Origin: Gerris lacustris
Taxonomy: Eukaryota > Arthropoda > Insecta > Hemiptera > Gerridae
Direction: 5' to 3'
Assembly (NCBI GenBank): GCA_951217055.1
Contig: OX578280.1
Span: 10,790,271 to 10,854,270 of the forward strand
DNA length: 64,000 nucleotides
The notes beneath the pieces are model-generated. The model did not search any database and was not told the DNA's origin. It was given only the letters and a program-made list of their open reading frames with translations. A program made the translations under genes and the position numbers. Below, piece by piece: positions 22,622 to 35,816 of the stretch (position 1 is the first letter of the stretch; the number at the start of each line of letters is the position of its first letter).

Positions 22622-25078
22622 AGTGTTAACATAGGAAGAGTAGCCACAGCTCGCGGGCCTCAGCAGGTCTAGTTACGTCTCTGAGCACGCGGACCTCAGC
22701 AGGTCTAGTTACGTCTCTTAGCACGGGGGCTTCAGCAGGCCTAGTTATGTCTCTTGACAGTCCGCTTCCTGTGTGACCGGGCCTTTAGTGTTAACATAGG
22801 AAGAGTAGCCACAGCTCGCGGGCCTCAGCAGGTCTAGTTACGTCTCTGAGCACGCGGACCTCAGCAGGTCTAGTTACGTCTCTGAGTACGCGGGCCTCAG
22901 CAGGTCTAGTTACGTCTCTGAGCACGCGGACCTCAGCAAGTCTAGTTACGTCTCTGAGCACGCGGGTTTCAGCAGGTCTAGTTATGTCTCTTAGCACGCG
23001 GACCTCAGCAGGTCTAGTTACGTCTCTTAGCACGCGGGCTTCAGCAGGCCTAGTTATGTCTCTTGACAGTCCGCTTCCTGTGTGACCGGGCCTTTAGTGT
23101 TAACATAGGAAGAGTAGCCACAGCTCGCGGGCCTCAGCAGGTCTAGTTACGTCTCTGAGCACGCGGACCTCAGCAGGTCTAGTTACGTCTCTGAGTACGC
23201 GGGCCTCAGCAGGTCTAGTTACGTCTCTGAGCACGCGGGCCTCAGCAGGTGTAGTTACGTCTCTGAGCACGCGGGTTTCAGCAGGTCTAGTTATGTCTCT
23301 TAGCACGCGGACCTCAGCAGGTCTAGTTACGTCTCTTAGCACGCGGGCTTCAGCAGGCCTAGTTATGTCTCTTGACAGTCCGCTTCCTGTGTGACCGGGC
23401 CTTTAGTGTTAACATAGGAAGAGTAGCCACAGCTCGCGGGCCTCAGCAGGTCTAGTTACGTCTCTGAGCACGCGGACCTCAGCAGGTCTAGTTACGTCTC
23501 TGAGTACGCGGGCCTCAGCAGGTCTAGTTACGTCTCTGAGCACGCGGACCTCAGCAAGTCTAGTTACGTCTCTGAGTACGCGGACCTCAGCAGGTCTAGT
23601 TACGTCTCTGAGCACGCGGGCTTCAGCAGGCCTAGTTACGTCTCTGAGCACGCGGACCTCAGCAGGTCTAGTTATGTCTCTTAGCACGCGGACCTCAGCA
23701 GGTCTAGTTACGTCTCTGAGCACGCGGGCCTCAGCAGGTCTAGTTACGTCTCTGAGCACGCGGACCTCAGCAGGTCTAGTTATGTCTCTTAGCACGCGGA
23801 CCTCAGCAGGTCTAGTTACGTCTCTTAGCACGCGGGCTTCAGCAGGCCTAGTTATGTCTCTTAGCACGCGGACCTCAGCAGGTCTAGTTACGTCTCTTAG
23901 CACGCGGACCTCAGCAGGTCTAGTTACGTCTCTTAGCACGCGGGCTTCAGCAGGCCTAGTTATGTCTCTTGACAGTCCGCTTCCTGTGTGACCGGGCCTT
24001 TAGTGTTAACATAGGAAGAGTAGCCACAGCTCGCGGGCCTCAGCAGGTCTAGTTACGTCTCTGAGCACGCGGACCTCAGCAGGTCTAGTTACGTCTCTGA
24101 GTACGCGGGCCTCAGCAGGTCTAGTTACGTCTCTGAGCACGCGGACCTCAGCAAGTCTAGTTACGTCTCTGAGTACGCGGACCTCAGCAGGTCTAGTTAC
24201 GTCTCTGAGCACGCGGGCTTCAGCAGGCCTAGTTACGTCTCTGAGCACGCGGACCTCAGCAGGTCTAGTTATGTCTCTTAGCACGCGGACCTCAGCAGGT
24301 CTAGTTACGTCTCTGAGCACGCGGGCCTCAGCAGGTCTAGTTACGTCTCTGAGCACGCGGACCTCAGCAGGTCTAGTTATGTCTCTTAGCACGCGGACCT
24401 CAGCAGGTCTAGTTACGTCTCTTAGCACGCGGGCTTCAGCAGGCCTAGTTATGTCTCTTAGCACGCGGACCTCAGCAGGTCTAGTTACGTCTCTGAGTAC
24501 GCGGACCTCAGCAGGTCTAGTTACGTCTCTGAGCACGCGGGCCTCAGCAGGTCTAGTTACGTCTCTGAGCACGCGGACCTCAGCAGGTCTAGTTACGTCT
24601 CTGAGTACGCGGACCTCAGCAGGTCTAGTTACGTCTCTGAGCACGCGGGCCTCAGCTGGTCTAGTTACGTCTCTTAGCACGCGGGCTTCAGCAGGCCTAG
24701 TTATGTCTCTTAGCACGTGGACCTCAGCAGGTCTAGTTACGTCTCTGAGCACGCGGGCCTCAGCAGGTCTAGTTACGTCTCTTAGCACGCGGGCTTCAGC
24801 AGGCCTAGTTATGTCTCTTAGCACGCGGACCTCAGCAGGTCTAGTTACGTCTCTGAGCACGCGGACCTAAGCAGGTCTAGTTACGTCTCTGAGCACGCGG
24901 GCCTCAGCAGGTCTAGTTCCGTCTCTGAGCACGCGGGCCTCAGCAGGTCTAGTTACGTCTCTTAGCACGCGGGCTTCAGCAGGCCTAGTTATGTCTCTGA
25001 GCACGCGGGCCTCAGCAGGTCTAGTTACGTATCTGAGCACGCGGGCCTCAGCAGGTCTAGTAACGTCTCTGAGCACGC
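22622..25078. repeat. 36-bp minisatellite with higher-order structure
   Basis: Basic unit CAGCAGGTCTAGTTACGTCT plus CTGAGCACGCGGACCT, 36 bp, about 60 copies. Variants: GAG/TAG, GGGCCT/GGACCT/GGGCTT, TTACG/TTATG. Blocks restart with GACAGTCCGCTTCCTGTGTG, the right end of the neighbouring MITE, at about 22755, 23065, 23374 and 23971 (spacings ~310, 309 and 597 bp; the last is 309 plus eight 36-bp units). Open frames of up to 284 codons on either strand, built from VLRDVTRPAEAR-type repeats, follow from a period divisible by three and are not taken as genes. Confidence 0.95.
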
Positions 25079-26585
25079 GATTCCAATATCTGATAATATT
25101 GTTTCACATAAATTAGCTGGCCCATTACCAATCTGATGTACTTATTTTTGAAAGAATATATCGGAATTTAATGTTAAATTGGTTTTAGGTTTATTGGTTT
25201 TTTGGTTTTATACGACAAACTATCTAAATGTTTTTAAAGATGTTTATATGTATTTAATAGTTATAAAACGCGTACCGTAATTTGTGAATAAATTATTTCA
25301 ATTCGTATAGATAATAATATGTTGAGTGATACTAGGCCAAAGTCTTTTGGTTTTATATTATTCATAATTTTCGCTACCTATTAATGTTTTATAATTTGTA
25401 TTATTAATTCAGCAGAAAACCTAGTACTCTATTATTAAAGGCGTTTTATTGATTTTGTGTTCCGTAATAGTTTAAAACGTTTTCAAAACAAATATTGTTG
25501 AATAATTAGGGAGAAAGAGGGGTTATCCTTCATTACATAATTTGGTTATGTAAGTTGAAGGGTACTCAAGCTCCATCAGAGTCTATAGGACTGAATTTTC
25601 CATTAAGGTAAGTGTGGTTCAAGTATTGCCAGCCTCTCCCCCCCCTTATCGTAAATTCACCGTCGAATGGATGAAAATGTCAGCTCCCCTTGCCATTTGG
25701 TCATTATACTATTTCGGAAGCCCGCGATGTTCCAAAGAGTCAAGCGCCCCAATCGATTACTCTCTCAAGAGAGAAAAAGTGATCATACCAAGCATTGTCT
25801 CTGGAGTAAAAAAGAAGAGAAAAAAGTGAAAAATCGATTTAGGTGGTTTAATGGGGGAAAAAAAAGTTTTTGACATCCACCATCGGTTTCTCCTTTTATT
25901 GTTCTTCAAACTTCAACAATACTCACCGTACCCTAACTAAAAAAAATGGATGTAGGGTGTAAGAGGGGATGTGAGGGGGGGGGGGGGGGGGTCGACTTAC
26001 GAAGGTTAGTTGATAAATGGTTTTGATTTGATTTATAATGGCATGTTTCAGGATGGGACTACCAACATAAATTACATATATATAGCGAAGGGTCAAAATT
26101 CTTGAATCCATGTATCATGTACCGTATACCGTATAGACTACGACATGCATTCGGTACAAATGATAAATCCCTTCCATTTGCTATATATTGGTCTAAACTC
26201 AATCTATATATGAATAGTTTCTTGTAAATTGTTTTTTAAAAAATTGGTTTTTACCAATTTTATAAATGTTCAACTGGGAATTCCAGTTCGACCATCTGTG
26301 ATATTTGATAATACAACTTATATTAAGTTCGATTTTTTAATTAATCAGCTACTTCTGAATCATTATACAATTTAATAAACGCTCATTTTTAGTAAATTAG
26401 TAAAAGTTAAAAAATAATTATAAATCTAAATTTATAAAGTTTATTCAATTATAAAAAGATAATTGTATTTTGAAAATATTGAAGTATAATTTTTAATTTA
26501 ATCGATACTTAAGAACCACGATCTGAAGTAACGAAATTCGTAGATCAGAAAACTGTCTGATTTAAATACCTGTGTTGGCTTGTAA
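25079..26585. other. Mostly unique DNA with a G-run
   Basis: A 71-codon frame at 25614-25829 (+) shows no family I recognise. A poly-G run at 25974-25991 follows a GTGTAAGAGGGGATGTGAGG stretch. GTACCGTATACCGTATAGAC near 26119 is a small local repeat. No supported gene. Confidence 0.5.
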
Positions 26586-26720
26586 ATTAAAAAATCTTCC
26601 GAGCTTACCGAAAGGAGCAGAAGGATTTTGATCATTCTGAAAAACGAAATTTGATTTTGTCTCCGATTTCAAAAATCCGCTTCAGACATCAGGGAACATT
26701 TATCGTTTCCAGTTTCATCA
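26586..26720 (-). repeat. F2 end fragment
   Basis: TTCCGAGCTTACCGAAAGG, CTCCGATTTCAAAAATCCGC and TTCAGACATCAGGGAACATT match the F2 3' end in inverse orientation. Confidence 0.7.
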
Positions 26721-27076
26721 TTTAATACAGCACTAAAATAATAAAAAAAAATGAGAACGAGGATACTAATAATAGAAATACTTATAACTGCTAGATATAT
26801 ACTAGTATATAGTGATAGTTGTAAAATTTATTTAATTGTGAGTCCAACATAAGGACAATATAAACTAATTTCAATCATGTACAATTGTACATAACAATAA
26901 AAAGTTATTTTATTTTAAATCCCGCAGGTAACATTGGAAAAAGCGTGAAGTAAAATGGAGCTTTTGTTTCTATTACCTATCTCTAGTGTACTCGGTATTA
27001 TTTTAAAGTATAAAATATAAATACATAAAAGATTTCATGTAATCAGCTCTTCATATTAGTAACTTTGGTGATAGCT
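26721..27076. other. Unique AT-rich DNA
   Basis: Nothing recognised. Confidence 0.4.
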
Positions 27077-27231
27077 TTAAGTCTCATCCAGACTGCCAAC
27101 CGAACATGCAAGCATTGGTCTTTGCGCATGCCCAATCTGAGATGCGCATGCGTACTTTAGACTGGGCATGCGCATAACTAATGCTCAGGTCGTTTCCTCT
27201 GTTCGGTTAGGCAGTCTGGACGAGGCTTTAA
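27077..27231. mobile_element. TTAA-flanked MITE (~150 bp)
   Basis: TTAA then GTCTCATCCAGACTGCC at the left; GGCAGTCTGGACGAGGCT then TTAA at the right. The TIR runs on imperfectly through AACCGAACA for ~27 bp. The interior is dense in GCGCATGC-type motifs (three on each side of the centre). TTAA flanks suggest piggyBac-type mobilisation; no coding sequence. Confidence 0.8.
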
Positions 27232-27496
27232 GTGTGACAGGTGAAAAAGTGAAGAAGGTAGATAATATAAGAGTTTTTCGTATCTAGGATTGCCAACCGT
27301 TAAAATTAGAGCTCAAATTTATAGGGTGATAAAAATCACGGCTTTATCTAAAGCCTTTTTATATTTCTTTTATTACTGAATAAAATGACAGGAAATTTAA
27401 GACTCGTGATCTTACGTAATTTATTTATCTCTTAAAATAAATTCGTAAAAGAGTATTAAATAGGGTTTTATATTTTATATATATAATAGTCTTCTT
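27232..27496. other. Unique DNA
   Basis: Nothing recognised. Confidence 0.4.
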
Positions 27497-27600
27497 TTTT
27501 CTTTCTCATATAAAGAGAAAGTATTGTGATGGCGCGAACATTCGATTTTGAGATTTTGACGAATTTACACGTTTTAAAGACCGCTGAGTCCAAAACATAT
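27497..27600 (+). mobile_element. F1 5' end fragment
   Basis: Terminal hairpin CTTTCTCATATAAAGAGAAAG, then ATTGTGATGGCG and ACACGTTTTAAAGACC, as in F1. It is cut off at CCAAAACATAT where an F3 copy starts. Confidence 0.75.
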
Positions 27601-27605
27601 ACACA

Positions 27606-28331
27606 CAGGTCAAGTGTGTGCTGCCACAGGTGTGCACACAGCGAGGGTGTCCGTAGGCCACACTGTATAGTTTAAGTAGTACCCTATTGATGGTGTTTTT
27701 TAAAATGCTAAAAAGCTTACTTTGAACTATCCTGTGGGTCTGATATTCTCAAAACACATAAACAAACTTCTGATAAAGTATTTTTTTGCCACAGAACCGG
27801 ACTACAACCATATAAATACATCGAAAAGACCATAGTTATAAAAAAACGTATTTTGTCAATAAAAAATAAAATAATATTTATTTCGAAATTTCCAAAAAGT
27901 GGTATCTTTACTTTTGGTCGAAGAATGTTCAGGAATTTTTTCAGATTTTTTGCACTTCACATAAGCGAGATAGAGGGGGGGGGGCACGTTTCACACCCAC
28001 TTCAAACTTGCCTACCCTCGCCCTATCAAAGTTATAACACAAGAATTATATATTTTTGTAATCAGCTCGACGTACCCTTTCATATGATACCCCTCACGGT
28101 GTCGAAAAAAAAAAAAAAAATTTAACCCTCAAGTTTTTTTACCCTAATTTTTTAAAAAAATATTTTTTTTAAGTCGCTGTATTTTTAAAACATGTGGGCA
28201 GCTACAAGACACATACATGCCAAATTTCAAAGTGATCGGACGAAAAGTGTAGCCGTGAGAGCAGGCGACAGGACGGACGGACAGACACACGCAGGAAAAT
28301 ATAAGGGTCCTTGGTTTTGCCTACGGACCCT
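27606..28331 (+). mobile_element. F3 element, copy 1
   Basis: Starts CAGGTCAAGTGTGTGCTG. The AGGGTGTCCGTAGGC at 27644 is the inverse of GCCTACGGACCCT ending at 28331. Internal landmarks: ATCAGAAGT-like AT-rich part, CAAAAAGTGGTATC, a G-run at 27976-27984, TCGACGTACCCTTTCATATG, ATGCCAAATTTCAAAGTGATCGG and GGACGGACGGACAGACAC near the right end. Other copies: 35817-36530 (-) and 41733-42430 (+). No transposase; a non-autonomous TIR element. Confidence 0.85.
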
Positions 28332-28475
28332 AATAAAACCATATAATAAACATAATAACCCAACATTTTATAGAATGCTTTTATATTGGAATATATGAGC
28401 CAAGATTCAGCTTGATTGAATGGCTGAAAGAGGGTTAATATATCCCCTTTTTTTTTGGGGGGGGGGGGGGGGGTA
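28332..28475. other. Spacer with poly-G run
   Basis: An 18-base G-run lies at 28456-28473 directly before the F1 fragment. Nothing else recognised. Confidence 0.5.
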
Positions 28476-28735
28476 GCGACAAAATTAGGGAATACAATTA
28501 ATTTCTTGATTACTCCTCGGGGTATTATTTTTCTAAACAAGTGTGCCAAATTTAGTCAAAATCGGCCCAGTAGTATCACGTCTCTGCACAGATGACAGGC
28601 GATAGATGACAGACAGACATTTTTTTAATAACCACTTTTTTGAGACCTTAAAACGTGTAAATCCATGAAAATCTCAAAATCTAATTTTTGTGCTATCACA
28701 ATACTTCCTCTTTATATGGGAAAGTAAAATATGAA
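28476..28735 (-). mobile_element. F1 fragment, 5' half
   Basis: Inverse F1: GTGCCAAATTTAGTCAAAAT, CGGCCCAGTAG, AGACAGACAT, AACGTGTAAATCCAT and TATCACAATACTTCCTC are all in order. The B-box half is missing. Confidence 0.75.
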
Positions 28736-29364
28736 AAGCTGTATAAAACAAATGTTGTTAAAATATTGTTGATAGAAGCAGGAGAATGAAGATTATTAAA
28801 TTTCATATTTAAAATGTTCTGTGATAGTACTTAAGCAAGATAACGGGACATAGGTATATTAAAAAAATATATATATGCTCCTACGGTTTTTAAACTTTAG
28901 TCGTAAAGGACTTCTATATAAAGTTTTCCTTTCATTACATCAAACGAAGTAGATCTCAAGCCTTATTTGAAAACTTTAAGCACTAAATTAATTTTACTAC
29001 TTTTTTAAAGTCTATACACGTTTGAAAATGTTTCCAGTTTTATAAACTATACATTTAAAAAAGAGACAACGATATTTAAAAAAAAAATAAATAAAAATAA
29101 ATAAACGCAGCACAGAATTTGAACAGAAGGAAACAGCTTTTACTTCGAACTTAATTTTTGACTCGGATTACTTTAAACTTTAAATTCAAAGGATTTTATT
29201 TAACTTATTTTTAATTAGGATCTATTCAATATAGAGAGAAACCCTTTTTATTTGCAAAAATAAACTTGTTTTTTCTGATTTAAAGTAAAAATAAACTTTT
29301 GATTAAAGTAATTAGAAATAGAAAGTGTATTAAGTTCCATTAATAAACTTTACAAGAGAAAAAA
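28736..29364. other. Unique AT-rich DNA
   Basis: Nothing recognised. Confidence 0.45.
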
Positions 29365-29660
29365 TAGACTGCCAATTAGTGTGGCACATAGCATCCTATC
29401 ATGTACTTTATTGTTATATTAACATTAAAATGATTGATATATTACTTTATTGTTATATTGTTTATTGTGTAAAAACTATTTAAATAGTTTTAACGATCTT
29501 TAACACTTCATACAGGTATCGCTGTTAGTTTTGGATTGAAAATTAAATATTTAACAATGAAATAATATTTGACAATAATAGGTTGTAAAACCATAAAATC
29601 AAATTTAAGTATACGTTATTGGACGTGAGTAAGCTATGTGCCACACCAATTGGCAGACTA
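29365..29660. mobile_element. MITE made of two inverse F2 5' ends
   Basis: TAGACTGCCAATTAGTGTGG at 29365 is the inverse of CCACACCAATTGGCAGACTA ending at 29660, giving a ~28-bp TIR around ~240 bp of AT-rich DNA. The same terminal sequence begins F2 copies elsewhere, so this may be a deletion derivative or two abutting F2 ends. TA lies at the outer edges. Confidence 0.7.
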
Positions 29661-29689
29661 TTTTATTTACTTTCAAACTTTTTATTTTT

Positions 29690-30045
29690 TTAATTTTGCT
29701 TCCGAGCTTACCGAAGGTAACGGAAGCATTGTGTTCACTTTTGAGAACGAAAAACTTTTATGCCTCCGATTTTAAAAATTCCAAGACAGAAATCCGTTTT
29801 AGACATCAGGGGACATTTTTGGTCTCGTGTCTGTCTGCCGGTCTGTGTGTCCGCAAATTATGAAACATGCGACGATAACTAAAGTAAATGTCGACCGATT
29901 TTGATGAAATTTGGTAGACATGTTCATTTTACCAATGCCCTGGACGAGTTCGTTGGACAACGTTATCCGTCCAAGCGTTCACGAGCAACGCTCGCGTAAA
30001 CGAGAACTTTAAATTTAGGTCGGGAAAAAATCTAACTTCATCTAT
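29690..30045 (-). mobile_element. F2 element, 3' part
   Basis: Starts GCTTCCGAGCTTACCGAAGG, then CTCCGATTTTAAAAATTCCA, TCAGGGGACATTTTTGG, CTGTCTGCCGGTCTG and GATGAAATTTGGTAGACATG, ending near GCAACGCTCGCGTAAACGAG. It belongs to an F2 subfamily with a CGTTGGACAACGTTATCCGT stretch that the others lack. Confidence 0.7.
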
Positions 30046-30059
30046 TCAATGAGTTAAAC

Positions 30060-30625
30060 ATTTTTTTCTTCCCGAATAGCTAGACATTTGAAACTTTTAG
30101 CATAGCTCTGAACACGATGACAATGCATTATTTTAATACTTTTAGCCATCTTTCAGCTGAATTTGATTGGTTTTCAGAAAATGTTGCTGTATACAAAGTT
30201 AGTTTGGAAAAAATCCGCCAGTTATTTTATTTGTTTTGCCATGTCCCATATTTACAATCTTCATTTTGACGGGTTTCAAATTTGTGATTTTTATAAATAA
30301 GAGATAAACATTAAATGACAGCAAAACATTAAATATATCGATTATATTATTTCAAATATATCGATGGTACGGTTTAGATTTGGTGTTGGGGAGATCCGTT
30401 GTACAAAGATTTGTCCTTTTATAGGTTTAAGATCAGCTCTCTAGATGGTTGCCATTTATGTCAAGTAAATAAATTCAGAACTTTTTTTTTTCACTAACAT
30501 TATATATTAACAATAACAATTATATTATCAACATTACATACGATTCAACAGAATTGTATGTAAAAATTTAAAAAAAACGTAGAATATAAAAAGTTCTTTT
30601 TATCTTGAAATTATTATAATTGTTT
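30060..30625 (+). mobile_element. F5 element, copy 1 (5' truncated)
   Basis: TTCCCGAATAGCTAGACATT, GAACACGATGACAATGCATT, TTTGCCATGTCCCATATTTA, GATTTGGTGTTGGGGAGATC and CAATTATATTATCAACATTA match 52306-52897 and 63371-64000 in order. The first ~70 bp of F5 are absent here. No coding frame. Confidence 0.8.

Positions 30626-32280
<1,655 letters not shown>

Positions 32281-32335
<55 letters not shown>
32281..32335. repeat. (AT)n microsatellite, right flank of foldback
   Basis: Continuation of the microsatellite at 31205-31357, split by the foldback. Confidence 0.95.
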
Positions 32336-32340
<5 letters not shown>

Positions 32341-33219
32341 GCGCATGCATTGAAATTGGTACTTTTTTACTTAAGCACCCCCCTATATCCCTTTGTTTGA
32401 ATAGTTATTTAGACTTTAGACAAAGGAACAACAGAGTAGCAAATTTCCTTAGTCTAAATTACTATTAAGACGAAGGGATATTTATTCCAATGTACCTTGA
32501 GACAAAGGAATATCACACTTTTGTACATAATTTGATCATATCCCTTAGTCTAATCAACTATAGATAAAGGAATAATAAATATAAAACTGCCCCAGGAGTC
32601 TCAATGTCTTGAGGAGACAAACATACAAACCTTTGAGACTTCTGAAGGGCAGACTATTGTTTAGAACCTAGGGGGTTGCTAAAGTAAAATAGTGTCTTGA
32701 AATTTTTACAAATAATACTAAACCAAGCAGATATAATATGTATCTTGTACCTACATATTATGCAGTATGCAGTGGGTTATTTCTGTTACGGAGTATATTA
32801 TAATGTACGCAGCTTAACCTTCTTAGCCAATTTAATATGAAGCACCCATTAGACGGATGTTGCTCTGATTAAATATTTAAAAACTTGCGTATTATTTCAT
32901 TTATTATTACGTATCCTGCATGAAAATGCGTTATTTTAATCTCTTCTGAAACGTAATATTATAAAATAATTAAATTTAAAAGCTTTCTTTATATTATTTA
33001 AAAGCTATAAACGAGCCAACTATCTACATTTAATCAATAAATAAGGTATATAAATTTAATTTAGTAAATTACTTTAGGTTTTCTACCTTAATAATTCAAG
33101 AAACATTCGCTATAATTGAGACATGTACACTGTTCAATTTATTTCCTAAACAATTCATTTTAATTTACTAATTAAAATTAATCTCAAAAATAGGTCTCTA
33201 TGCTTATTGAAATTTACAA
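32336..33219. other. Unique DNA
   Basis: AGACAAAGGAACAACAG, AGACGAAGGGATATTTATTC and AGACAAAGGAATATCACAC (32417-32520) are a loose AGACNAAGGNA repeat. No gene seen. Confidence 0.45.
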
Positions 33220-33668
33220 TTCTGTACTGCAGAGATATAATAGTACATTACGCGTCTAATGCGGAAAGTCTAGTACTATACCCTCGCTGTCGCTCGGGTG
33301 CAAACTCCACACTCGCATGCAAAATGCAGTTTTCGCACGAGTTGCGTACCGTACTTTATGTAAGATTGTTGGATTTTAATAATGAATATAGAAAAAAATA
33401 TTTAATAAACTTCCTGTTATGTAAGTTCGTATTTCTCTTTTATTAAGATGACATTAATTCATTAGTTGTATTCTGTGCCGAATAAATTATTTCGGGAGGC
33501 GTATTATTCTCCTCATTTTCGTCATTATGACATAAATCAATCACGGTTTTTCACTAACAACTCGATATAAACAGATTAAACAAACAGCAGTTTTGTAAAA
33601 TGTAAACAAACTCGCTAATCGTGCGTTAAGGCGAAGAATTCTTCTTTTTTTACCGCACTAGGGTGGAA
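33220..33668 (+). mobile_element. F4 element, copy 1
   Basis: ACATTACGCGTCTAATGCGG, ATGCAGTTTTCGCACGAGTT, GATTGTTGGATTTTAATAAT, CTGTGCCGAATAAATTATTT, CAATCGTG-type and TTTTTTTACCGCACTAGGG occur in the same order in the copies at 37096-37655 (+) and 51577-52010 (-). The end meets the 72-bp minisatellite directly. A 79-codon frame inside (33207-33446) is not conserved in the other copies and is not called. Confidence 0.8.
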
Positions 33669-34990
33669 GAGCTATTTTAGCAATTACAAGAGAGCTATTT
33701 TAGCAATACCAGGAGAGATATTTTAGCAATTACTGGAGACTATTTTACTAATTGCAAGAGGGATGTTTTAGCAACTACTGGAGAGCTATTTTAGCTATTA
33801 CAAGAGAGCTATTTTAGCAATTATGTACTGAAGACTATTTTACTAATTAAAGGAGGGCCGTTTTAGCTATTACAAGAGAGCTATTTTAGCAATTATGTAC
33901 TGAAGACTATTTTACTAATTAAAGGAGGGCCGTTTTAGCTATTACAAGAGAGCTATTTTAGCAATTATGTACTGAAGACTATTTTACTAATTAAAGGAGG
34001 ACCGTTATAGCTATTACAAGAGAGCTATTTTAGCAATTACTGGAGACTATTTGACTAATTAAAGGAGGGCCGTTTTAGCTATTACAAGAGAGCTATTTTA
34101 GCAATTATGTACTGAAGACTATTTTACTAATTAAAGGAGGACCGTTATAGCTATTACAAGAGAGCTATTTTAGCAATTATTACTGGATACTATTTTACTA
34201 ATTAAAGGAGGGTCGTTTTAGCTATTACAAGATAGCTATTTTAGCAATTACTGAAGACTATTTTACTAATTAAAGGAGGACCGTTATAGCTATTACAAGA
34301 GAGCTATTTTAGCAATTATTACTGGAGACTATTTTACTAATTAAAGGAGGACCGTTATAGCTATTACAAGAGAGCTATTTTAGCAATTATTACTGGAGAC
34401 AATTTTACTAATTAAAGGAGGGCCGTTTTAGCTATTACAAGAGAGCTATTTTAGCAATTATGTACTGAAGACTATTTTACTAATTAAAGGAGGACCGTTA
34501 TAGCTATTACAAGAGAGCTATTTTAGCAATTATGTACTGAAGACTATTTTACTAATTAAAGGAGGACCGTTATAGCTATTACAAGAGAGCTATTTTAGCA
34601 ATTATGTACTGAAGACTATTTTACTAATTAAAGGAGGACCGTTATAGCTATTACAAGAGAGCTATTTTAGCAATTATGTACTGAAGACTATTTTACTAAT
34701 TAAAGGAGGACCGTTATAGCTATTACAAGAGAGCTATTTTAGCAATTACTGAAGACTATTTTACTAATTAAAGGAGGGCCGTTATAGCTATTACAAGAAA
34801 GCTATTTTAGCAATTACTGAAGACTATTTTACTAATTAAAGGAGGACCGTTTTAGCTATTTCAAGAGAGCTATTTTAGCAATTACTGGAGACTATTTTAC
34901 TAATTTAAGGAGGGCCGTTTTAGCTATTGCATGAGAGGTATTTTAGCAATTTCTGGAGACTATTTTACTAATTAAAGAAGGCCGTTTTAG
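33669..34990. repeat. 72-bp minisatellite
   Basis: Unit: ATTATGTACTGAAGACTATT, TTACTAATTAAAGGAGGACC, GTTATAGCTATTACAAGAGA, GCTATTTTAGCA. Length variants of 68-72 bp alternate (ATTACTG, ATTATTACTG, ATTATGTACTG). The left edge is built of shorter diverged sub-units around AGAGCTATTTTAGCAATTAC. About 18 copies. Confidence 0.95.
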
Positions 34991-35230
34991 CTATTACAAG
35001 AGAGCAACTGCAGGAGAGTTATTTTAGCTATTACAAGAGAGCAACTGCAGGAGAGTTATTTTAGCAATTACAAGAGAGCAACTGCAGGAGAGTTATTTTA
35101 GCTATTACAAGAGAGCAACTGCAGGAGAGTTATTTTAGCTATTACAAGAGAGCAACTGCAGGAGAGTTATTTTAGCTATTACAAGAGAGCAACTGCAGGA
35201 GAGTTATTTTAGCAATTACAAGACAGCAAA
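34991..35230. repeat. 37-bp minisatellite derived from the 72-bp unit
   Basis: GCAACTGCAGGAGAGTTATT then TTAGCTATTACAAGAGA repeats every 37 bp, about six times. It shares the AGCTATTACAAGAGA core with the 72-bp unit, so it is a shortened secondary expansion. Confidence 0.92.
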
Positions 35231-35816
35231 TTTAGCTGTCTTCTATTATAGACTATTTATTTTATGTTTAAAAGACAATCTAAGATTTTTTTATTATTTA
35301 ATCTAATTATTATCATTTTTCAAGTTATTACCATTCAAAAACAACATTTGAAATTATAGTTATCTCTGAGTGATTATTACAACTGTTTTGTTTAAAGTGT
35401 TGTCAGACCGAAAGTGGTCCTGAAACAACTTGAGAACTGTCCTTCTTGTACATTAAACAGAAGATCGACGACTCTAAACTTCTCTAAACTTTTGATAACG
35501 ACAACTACGAGGAACAGGAAGTTTCAAAACTTTGTGAAACTTAGTTGCACTTAACTTTGTATCTTATCACACGACTAAAAACTAAAGTTTTTCCATCAAT
35601 ATTTTTCACAATGTACTATTAATTTTTTTTATTTAAATTTAGTGAGGAAAGTAAAGCAAACTATATAATTTATGCATTTATTTAAGTATGAGAAAATGAA
35701 TTTAATAATATTAATTACCTAGCTGGTAAATTTTAAACTATAAAAATTAACTTTTTTCCGTGGTAGGCTGTGAAATCGTAACTAGAGCCTAAAAAACATA
35801 GCTAAAATCCATTTTT
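35231..35816. other. Unique DNA
   Basis: Nothing recognised. Confidence 0.45.

Noticed and set aside
23409..24860. Long open frames (176-284 codons) as protein genes
   Set aside because: They are entirely 36-bp minisatellite units; the opposite strand is also open and no non-repeat domain is present.
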